Source: Paragonimus westermani (Eukaryota > Platyhelminthes > Trematoda > Plagiorchiida > Troglotrematidae). From it: a stretch of 64,000 nucleotides of DNA. Made by a program: the position numbers and the translations under genes. The DNA lies in NCBI GenBank assembly GCA_008508345.1, contig QNGE01002394.1:22620-86619 (forward strand). The letters run 5' to 3'. The notes below the pieces were generated by a model. It was not told the DNA's origin and did not search any database. It saw nothing but the letters and a program-made list of their open reading frames with translations. Shown here one piece after another: positions 55,691-64,000 of this stretch (positions are counted from its first letter, which is position 1; each line of letters starts with the position of its first letter).

Positions 55691-57905
55691 CAGGACCAGG
55701 TAGGTGAGAACGTTTGGTAAAACGGTTTTTACTCTGAAAGTCCTGTTACAAAGAAAGGAGTTTATCCAGCGGAGAAATTCCTCTTGGATCCCATAGGCTT
55801 CTAGTTTGTGCAACAGAGGACCGTGTGGGACACGTTCGAAGACTTTGGCAAAGTCGAAGATGATAGCATCCGAGATAGGACCATTGTCTTTGGCCTCTGT
55901 TAGGCTATTTATGAAGATTAACATATTAGCTATGCATGACCAATCAGGAAGAAAGCCATGCTGGGTCGAAGAGAAGAGGTTATTCGAGAAGTGCTTAAAG
56001 ATAGTGCGTTTTAACAGTCGCTCCATTATCTTGCGCGGGATGCTGGTAAGGCTGATCGGCCGATAACTAGCAGGAGAGTGACGATCGCCAGTTTTATGTA
56101 TAGGTGAGACAATGGCCCCTTTCCATGCCTCCGAAAGAGTGCCTGTCCGGAGTGTCTTTTCAACCAGATCAAAGAGTGGCACCGCCAAACCGACGGCCGC
56201 TTCTTTGAGGATCTGGGGATGGATCGCGTCTGGTCCCACGGCACTATAAGGATTGATCTTAAGCAAGAGGCCCTGACCGTCGAATACAGAAAAGTCAGCT
56301 GTCAGGAGTGGGTGCCGGAAGTGTCTCCGCGGGAGAATTGGATGCCAGTTTGGCAGATCCACGCTGTAGACTGATGAGTAGTATTCTCTGAACACCTCGG
56401 CAACAGCTTCAGGGTTGAAGGAGGTTTTCCCTTCGGGAAGCCGCAGAGAAAGCGCCGAGGGCTTAGTTTTTCTCTGGCGTCGTAAATACTTGAAAAGAAA
56501 ATTCTTATTCTCGTGAGCTACCTTTTGGGATTTTTGACTTATCTGTTGGGTGTGTTGCCGGATTGCTCGCTTGCACCTGTTCCGTACAGAGCGAAATACC
56601 TCTAGATCCTCTGGCTTATACGTTAGCTTCTGTTTAGAGAATAGGCGAGAACGTACTTCAAGAAGACAGCGTATGTTCCGCGGAAGCGGTGCACGAGAGG
56701 AGAACTTTCGTAGTTTTCGAGGAACGAATGCCTTCGTGAATGGCAGCTTCAAAGTAAAGGTAGTTAAAGTTCACTGAGTCGGATGTGAGGCTGAGTGTAC
56801 TTAAGAACGTCATTAGTGCGTTAAAGTCTGCTTTCTTGAAGTTTCGGAATGAAGTCTTTGTTACAGCGTTTTGGAGCCAGTAACAGATAAAGTCAAAGTT
56901 TAGTGGCATGTGGTCACTATGCCTTAGCGGCGGTTTGATGACCACCCTATCTACCAGGTAAGCCTCGTTCGTAATGACCAGATCGAGCAAGGAGGGCGTC
57001 TGTCCTGGACGGTGCCTTGTAGGTAGATCGACGTGCTGTGTCCAGGCTTTCTCATGGATCAACATTGCCAAAGGTTTCGAGAACCCGCAGCCACAGTCCT
57101 CATGAGAAGCCGCCATAGAGTTGAGTTTGAGTGCGTTGAAATCACCCATAATAAGAAGATGGGAGAAACGCTGGGCAGAAGTGAGTCTGTCTAAGGTAGC
57201 AAGGGTGGCTTTGTTGTTGGATGCACTGCATGACGGCGAACGGTACATAACACCGGTGAGAAGCGTGTCACGTTTGCGAGGTTGGAATTTGATCTAGAGC
57301 GTGTCGCATTTCTCTGGGAAGGTAAATTCCCCTACGACAGCTGGCACTTGGAGTTTCAGGCTTAGGAAAACGGCGCAGCCTCCCATGCATCCACGGGAGG
57401 AGTCCGTCCGGTATGAAGAGTAACCAGGGGCATGCAGTTCATTATCACTGATGTCCGCGGGAAGCCAGGCCTCTGTTAATGCAAGAATATGAGGGCTAGT
57501 GTCGTGGACCATCTGTCTGATTTCTGGTAGTATGTTCAGAAGGCTCAGACAGTTGGTGTACACGCACTTTAAGGCTACTTCTGCGTTTGACTGGGTGCAA
57601 AAAGAGACAGAGGTGCACGACGGGAAGCCTGGGAAAGTAGCCTCAGTAATGAGGAGGTTGTGTAACTGGAGGGTGGTAGCCGTTTCATCACAGCCTGGAC
57701 ATGGGTGAGCATCCCTGTGGGAGACTTCGTTCGCTTCTGTTGGCCCAAGGTCGATGACCTCCGGACCGCTCTCGCTTTCAAAGCTTTTGGAGGGTGATTT
57801 GCTGTTTTGCACCCTCGAAAATTTGGATAACATTGTAGATGAGAAGAGAGTATAGGACGAAATGGCCCCAATGCAGCCTGGGAGAGAGCCGCCGGAATGA
57901 GACAA
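55667..57905 (-). pseudogene. CR1-like LINE ORF2: endonuclease plus partial RT
   Basis: Endonuclease (57905-56740): CVYTNCLSLLNILPEIRQ, ALTEAWLPADISDNELHAPG, MYRSPS, LLIMGDFNALKLN, PSLLDLVITNEAYLV and LRHSDHMPLNFDF. The APE-type catalytic E, D-x-N and S-D-H are present. A single in-frame TAG at 57296-57294 interrupts it, and a frameshift near 56740 joins it to the RT (56752-55667): SAVGPDAIHPQILKEAAVG, IVSPIHKTGD, SYRPISLTSIPRKIMERLLK, STQHGFLPDWSC and IIFDFAKVFERVPH (motif A, first D kept). The RT stops after CNRTFRVKTVLPN, before motifs B and C, where another LINE copy begins. Confidence 0.85.
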
Positions 57906-57943
57906 GTTTGGGCCATTTTGGGTGCAGGGGGGTCCCAGCAGAC

Positions 57944-58250
57944 TTACTGGGCTGTAAAGCTTAGGGATAAAATATATTTTAACGCTCTTTTTTCGTGAGA
58001 TGATTGGGGGTCTGTTTTACCGGCCCCCTGCATATCCACAGGCGCTTGACTTTCCAATGAGATAGGGGCAGTGGCCTCTGAAGTGTGTGTTTGGGATGGT
58101 TCGTCCGAGGATACCGGTCCCCTCTTGACAGCAGGGATAAGGACCCTAACGCTAGCCTGGAGTTTGGGGTCAGCCTCGATGCATAACCTTGTTCTAGCAA
58201 GCTGAGAGCGCTTCTTCTGCTTCTGCAGCAATAATGATAATAATAATAAT
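57944..58250 (-). pseudogene. LINE ORF1, C-terminal part
   Basis: Open frame QKQKKRSQLARTRLCIEADP then KLQASVRVLIPAVKRG and a serine/threonine/proline-rich tail, ending at a stop about 40 bp before the ORF2 start at 57905. It probably continues ORF1 from above element X copy 2. The closeness of ORF1 stop and ORF2 start fits a bicistronic LINE. Confidence 0.6.
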
Positions 58251-58254
58251 GGTA

Positions 58255-58935
58255 TATTTCTCAACCCATTTTTGAGAAACACGCTTAGATAAGCGTGATC
58301 AGTACACACATTTCAACGTGAACCGCATATCGTACACTTAATTGTTAATTGTACGAGACACCAATCATGAGAATAGAGTAATGAAACGGACAAAATAATG
58401 GAGGAAAACTGACGTTTATGAGGAAGATGGCTTACTTGCTTCCGAAACAATAGTTCTAAAGATTTTCAATATTTGATAAAAAATGTTAAGTTGCCACATC
58501 AATTCTTGCCTCACAAGGTTAACGTTGGCCTTATGTTCAAGATCATGACAGATAAAAGATTTTTCAGGATGAAAAAAATGAACAGTCGAAGATTTTCGCC
58601 ATAAGTTGATGTAGAAGGCCTCGGAAAGATATGTAGAAACTTTTGGGAGGATGGGGGAAGATAGGTGGGTACCAATTTTTCCGGAGAAATGGACGATCTT
58701 CTGGACCAAACTCCGTTATTTCTTCAAATCGACCAGTAAAAGATTTTGACTTTCCGGACGTTGTGGAATGTTGTCTCGCGTAAGAATTTATCGCGAAATC
58801 AAGGATGGAAGGCGAAATTACGTAAAATGGTCATGTAAAGTATGACGAATGATAAAGTCTGACATTTTCTGGCTAAATCTTTTATATAGAATTTACAATT
58901 TTGTGCTAGTTAATAAAATATATACCTCAAACAAA
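58255..58935. repeat. Unclassified element X, copy 2
   Basis: Homologous to 52960-53700 and inserted into LINE ORF1: the ORF1 frame breaks off at about 58940 (EEVLEKAVELKKKHDKQQ) and resumes below 58250. The left end shows TTTCTCAA...TTGAGAAA and the stem CACGCTTA/TAAGCGTG (8 bp). Next to it is a TAA-type microsatellite. Translations aligned with copy 1 share residues (KLPHQF...GLMFKIMTDKRFF versus LLHQLG...GLLLKVVPEKNF). Confidence 0.7.
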
Positions 58936-58939
58936 TAGT

Positions 58940-59694
58940 CGTTGTTGTTTATCGTGCTTTTTCTTTAGTTCAACCGCTTTTTCCAGTACTTCCTCCGTGC
59001 TAATCTTTGCGGGTAACGTCACAAGGAGTCCCAGTGACTTCTTAGTAGCTTTGGAGCAAATTCTGCTGGCGGAAACCATTTTTATAGACTATGTAGGGAA
59101 ACAAGCGTTTAGCACCGCTCTGACTTGTTCCCCTGGAGATATTGTAGTCGGAAATCGCCCCCACAAGACAAGCCTCTTCTCCTGGAGTGCTCTGTCCTTC
59201 AAGCTCGTCGCGACTTCTTCAATTAGAGCAGTGGACAAGGCCACTGCCTTGCGAGCAGCTGCAGCGCCTTGAAGGGTAAGGGCAATGTACTCATTCAACG
59301 AGCTCAGTTCTGACTTCATGCAAGATAAAGTTCTCTGAGTATCATTCAGGGCTTTTTCTACCGTGGCCATCCGTGAGCTTACATCATTGGACGCCTTGTA
59401 GCCACACATGCACGCGTCTGACTTCTGCTCGCTCGGGGTTGCGAGTAGAGGATCCAACGTGGCCTTCAGTGAAGTACAGCTATCTCGGAAAAGACAGCTC
59501 ATACAGATAAATGATCTTTTTGGAGAAGTGAACAAGGCGTACTGGTCCTCCCTGAGGCCAGTACACTCAAAGTGGTACCGGTGTAGGCACGTCTGATATT
59601 GCATACCGTTCTGAACAGTCATGCGGCAGCCGAAACGACCACAAGCACTCGATGCCTTCGACCCACCGATGCTGTTGGATCTTGTGCGTGTCAT
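58940..59694 (-). pseudogene. LINE ORF1, N-terminal part with PHD-like finger
   Basis: Starts at ATG 59694. A cysteine/histidine finger is seen: CGRFGC, CLHRYHFEC and FICMSCLFRDSC, the spacing of a PHD-type finger as in ORF1 of CR1-group LINEs. It is followed by DVSSRMATVEKALNDTQ, SCMKSELSSLNEYIALT (a coiled-coil-like stretch) and LVLWGRFPTTISPGEQVRAV. The frame stops at 59089 and resumes in a shifted frame with LGLLVTLPAKISTEEVLEKA down to about 58945. Upstream lies the LINE 5' UTR, not delimited. Confidence 0.75.
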
Positions 59695-62600
59695 TGTGTT
59701 ATAGTCTGTGAGTAAGTATGACAGTTGTTAATGGAGAGAGAACATGAGGATAGAAAATAGTACGGATACTATCAAACACAAATAAGCTAATGCACAGTGG
59801 TTTATGCTATTCTTCAACGAATAGCAATGATTGTATACAATTGTTTTTTGATGCACTGGGCACCAAAAGGAAACACAAGTCCAGAGAATAATATGGATAA
59901 TATCGAACACGAATAATACAATACTCGAGGGGTTATGCTATTCGACAAAGAATATCAATGATCGTGTATAATTTTTGATGCACTGGGCACCAAGATAGCA
60001 AAAATATGAATAGACAATGACAGAGGGGAAATTTAAAACAAATTTCGAGTTACCCGCGCACACATCCAACGACAGAGATAATCTTTTCTCAAAACGGCTA
60101 ACGAGGAGGCGCTCGTAATAAGTGGAGTTAATACGATTTTATTTGAATCATTACAAGAGAAAATCGAGTACCTTACCTGAATGTAAGGATCCTCAGAGTC
60201 AAACAAAGTGCCTGTACAACAAATCGACAACCAGGCACCGGTCAACAATGGTGGACGATGAAACGGGTTGAGCTCACTCAAACAAATGGACAGTGGTTGG
60301 GTCAGAGCAAAACGACTGTCCGTGCATCGAGAAACGACGGGAATCATGAGTTATTTAAGAAAAAATGCGGAAGAAAAATGTCCAATTCCGGCATTTAGAC
60401 GTTTTTATGGCTCGGACCAAATAGGGGTAGGAAAAACGGTCAAGGTAGATGATGTAAGAACAAGGACGAGTAATGTATTTTATTTGGGGATGAGAGCAAA
60501 GCGTAGGGCTACCTTCCAACATCAAGCAAAGCCCAGCAATCTCAGAGTCACGCAACAGGCCTTGACGACAGCAACATATATGCATATGTGTATATATTTG
60601 TATCCTTACTTACTTATATTTACATACATATATGTACACATGTTTATACACATACATGAGTACGTTCATAAATGCTTATACATATATGTGTACAGATAAA
60701 AATTATACGGAAACGGAATGTCCCCAGCAGCCAGCCGACCATTGGGAGATGTTTACGGCCAGCCACCACTTGATTTCCGGAACTTCAATCATCTATCATG
60801 ATGCACATGAATATTTCTATCAACCTGAAATTCAACAGAATTGAAGATGATCCTTAGCACGCATCCCAAGCGCTTCAAACAAGAGTTTCTCATCACTTTG
60901 TTTGCGATGAAAGTCAGTCGGTTGGAAAGGACAATGGTGTGGGCGCATACAGCACATTTAGACGTCGTTCGTGGCTAGTGTCAACTGGACGAGGTAGCCG
61001 CTAGTGTGAACGCATGCTCTCTTCTCCGTTTGATCATCAGTTTAGTTGCAACAAAATAAATATGGAGACAGTCACCAGGGAAACAACAAAGGTTAGCAGC
61101 CCTCTTGAAACGTGTTTTCAAGGTTGTCGGGGTGAACTTTATGCTGTTCTTGAAGGCCTAATGTGCCACGATCACGAATGCTTCAACAAGTGTGAGGTGT
61201 GCGTCTGAACATGGAACCTTTGCAGACGTTTTCTAAAGATTGATCCAGAAAAACGGCCACCAGGGATCATGGATAACGATTTGGTTATCATTCACGTAAT
61301 CATTGTTTGAAGTTGTTAGCCCGTTTATTTGTGAATCCGGCATGGCAGCCCACCGCCGGTTCTTGACCGAACCCTTTATAAGCAATCCACCTGGTTTCCA
61401 CAACAAACAACCACTTGAATGTTACTGAACTCGCATGCTTTCGAGTGAGTTCACCGTTGTCCGTGTTTGTTGGGTAATGGAAGTTTCTGCTATCCTGATC
61501 ACTTTAGAGGTGGCAGTTTCGTAGCGACTAATGAAATGGCCTGCTTTTAGTTGCAATTTGTTTTACAATCTAACGCTGACGATAAGAAACGTTTGATTCG
61601 GCCTAGAGACGCGTGCCATTTTCTTTCGAACATAGGTTATCCACTTTATTGTTTAGCGCACTGAACACTGGACAAAATCTAGTTGTACATTTTCTTTCTT
61701 TCATTGTGCTGATATGCAGAATAATTCGCTGTTTGTCAACTTCTGTATCATCACAATTTGGGGATTTATCAGTCTCAGATAAACTAGTGTATGCTCGTTT
61801 CTTCAGTAAAGATCTACGTTCTAAGCGTAAAGTTGCTCTCGTTGGTGAGAGAAATAGGGATTTCCGCTAAAGGAACTGGAGTCTAGAAGACGATCTCTCA
61901 TCCCTGTTTTAAAGGGTGGTCGGCGGTTGATACGGTCGTGTCTGAAGTGATGTGAAACATACAAAATACCACTACAGTCGCGAGAATCAGTGTACTAGTA
62001 CAGGCAAGAAACGATGACTATGGACAAAAATGGTGAAATGTTTAACCCTCGATCTCAGTGGACAGTTCCTGATGAATCGACACTCTGCGGGCCTTTTGGT
62101 TTCGGCCGCAAGCAACGTTACAGGTGTACCGTCTTTGAACAAGACGCAGGCAAATACTGGCCAGCGACTTCAGAACAGGGCTAGAGGGAAGATTCAACGG
62201 TACTATTAGGTAGTTCATAAAATGCAAGAAAAACGCGGTTACATTCCCCAACTGTGGCGGTCGGTGGCTGCAGAAAAAGCTTTTTAAACACGTGCATCAT
62301 AAGCCTGAAGGTTATTAACTAGTACAAAACAATTGTGCAGATTTCCTCCACAAGCCGCTTTGATGATTCGAGTTCTGCTGTCTTTCTTCAGTGGTTTCGT
62401 TGCAGGCATATCTGATCGCTAAATGCGTGCGTGCACTTGAAAAACGGCTTGCAGTACCCATTTCTGTTAGGCAGGTGAGCTTCTGAGTTTTCCTACGGTG
62501 TTTTCTAAATATGAATCTTATTGAGCTCATATGTTGAAAATATAACATTTTACACGTATGCACACAGATATGTGATATATGTCCGATTTCTGTATGTATC

Positions 62601-63400
62601 TGTACATGCATTCTTATACTTTCAACATACGTAAACATGATCAGCCAAATGTATTTACATGTAAACACAGCACAAATTTGTTGTATGTATGCAACACATG
62701 TGTACTGTGGAAAAAAAAAATATATATGCTTGTTAGATAATAAATAGTGTGTACTGTCATGAACCCTGGTACACGAAAACGGATCTGCGACTGCATCATT
62801 TGCTTGAGATCTGGGTTGGCAGATGTGGCTCAAAAAGGTGGCAGAATCAGACCAAAAATTTTTGTCGGCAAATATGCAATGACCCGTTTGCGAACGATAA
62901 CGGTAAATGGCAAGCGCACGAATATTCTAATAACGGACACTTGGCACAGAACTTCACGATACCCGAAATCCTCGGAGGAACACAGAAAACCGTGACATTC
63001 AGTCGAGATTGTATTTGCTCTCGAACGAAAAGTAATCTAACAGACCAACGTCTGCGTACAGTTAATGCTGAAACAGTCTTGTAAGACCCCACTTGATTTA
63101 GCGCATTAAAATCGGAATGCACCAGTCAGAGACTGAGGGAAAACATACGCCAGAATTAAGTTTTAGCCCATTGTGGGGCGAAACAATGAAGTTCAAATTC
63201 ACAATTTAATTTCCAAAGATACCTAGCAAATTCAACCATTTTTGGAGAAAACAGACTTTCCTCAACATATACTTACATGTGAAGATAGTCACTTATGTGC
63301 AATACACTATATACACACATGTATATATATAACTATTTGTTCACATATGTATACATGCGTGCCTTAATGTATATATGTATATACAACCCTGACCTTTTCT
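59695..63400. other. No recognisable gene; AT-rich alternating tracts
   Basis: Three stretches (about 60575-60700, 62520-62740 and 63290-63385) are rich in TATATG/CATATA-type alternating purine-pyrimidine sequence. A short cysteine-rich plus frame (61014-61208) and a splice-site-flanked 35-nt minus segment (60177-60211) are seen, but neither can be tied to a gene. Confidence 0.5.
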
Positions 63401-63403
63401 GCT

Positions 63404-63797
63404 ACCTTGGCGTGGTGGTCAGGCTTGCGTGCTGTTTTGATCCGGAGGGCTGTGCTGACTAGCACTTCGGTCCTTGCGGGTTCAACTTTGTCAGATTATC
63501 CGATGGGAAGCAGCCAGACCAAAAGCAGATGCGTGCGTTTGTTGTGCGTGGAGACTGTGTGGCTTCTTCGGGAAGGTGCCTGTTTCTGCCTGGACTGACT
63601 GTGTGTCTGGTTGCTGGGATCGTGTGTACAGTGGTGTTTGATGCTGTCGCGTCTGCGTGTGTGTGTGAGACATCTGCTGCCTTGCGGTTCAGAGTTTTTA
63701 GCCAAAGGCTTTGGTTGAGGGCCCTAATCGCTCTTCTGCACAGGTCTGGGCGTTCTGGCAGTATCCGAAGCCCATACTTACAATGATGATGATACAA
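63404..63797 (+). repeat. Possible tRNA-derived SINE
   Basis: A box-like TGGCGTGGTGG (63408-63418) and a B-box-like GGGTTCAACTT (63478-63488) resemble an internal pol III promoter with tRNA-like spacing. The body is about 300 bp, GT-rich, and ends near a short ATGATGATG tail. No second copy exists in the window, so family status cannot be tested here. Confidence 0.3.
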
Positions 63798-64000
63798 ACT
63801 AAATCAATACTGTATCGGCCGTCGCGCAGGATAAACCGGGTCGCCCTATCTGCTGCACATGGCAGAATGGATAAGCGAAAACATGCTACTGCCAAACACT
63901 CACCCTCATACTTCCCACTAATCATGAGCCTCCGAGCAGATAATGCTAAAGTAGGTTTCAGTGGCCAGGAGACCAAATGGAGACAGGCCCGTGGTCGCAA

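Noticed and set aside
61014..61208. Small cysteine-rich frame ending in CHDHECFNKCEVCV
   Set aside because: Short, no known spacing, no homologous copy in the window; the nearby TTGCAACA...AATAAA similarity to about 770-790 is too brief to use.
48560..64000. Search for METAP1 zinc-finger exons on the minus strand
   Set aside because: No FCSxxCF or CPTCxK coding pattern was seen by eye; they probably lie outside the window.

Overview
The window reads as nuclear DNA of a repeat-rich animal, most likely a parasitic flatworm (trematode). This is an inference. It rests on long introns loaded with Penelope-like elements, a Ty3/Gypsy element and CR1-like LINEs, together with an intron-split animal-type methionine aminopeptidase. 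There are no operons, bacterial gene signals or dense coding.

The only host gene I can support is a type 1 methionine aminopeptidase (METAP1) on the minus strand. It is cut into at least eight coding exons between 48556 and 12199. All exon joins keep phase, no exon carries a stop, and all five metal ligands and the active-site histidine are present. The N-terminal zinc-finger part was not found and probably lies beyond 48.6 kb or outside the window. Two introns are unusual: a 216-nt GC-AG intron (41267-41482) and a 39-nt, stop-free, multiple-of-three intron (48465-48503).

Layout. 1-12.2 kb: downstream of METAP1, with a perfect 1,016-bp direct repeat (1-1016 = 7731-8746) and Penelope-like remnants in both orientations. 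12.2-30.0 kb: METAP1 exons separated by 1.2, 10.7 and 5.2 kb introns holding Penelope fragments, a 57-bp-arm foldback, a 23-bp hairpin and a dispersed repeat. 30.0-41.2 kb: an 11.2 kb intron containing a near-intact Ty3/Gypsy element (31105-35658; LTRs differ at 3 of 313 positions; 4-bp target duplication) antisense to METAP1, then more Penelope fragments. 41.2-48.6 kb: the 5' half of the recovered METAP1 exons. 52.1-59.7 kb: minus-strand CR1-like LINE copies, apparently nested, interrupted by two diverged copies of an unclassified ~0.7 kb element ('X'). 59.7-64 kb: AT-rich alternating purine/pyrimidine tracts and a possible tRNA-derived SINE.

I found no CRISPR, no tRNA or rRNA gene that holds up, and no convincing new molecular system. 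The items most worth a second look are the two odd METAP1 introns, the X family, the young Gypsy element whose stop codon sits in an LTR palindrome, and the perfect 1-kb direct repeat.
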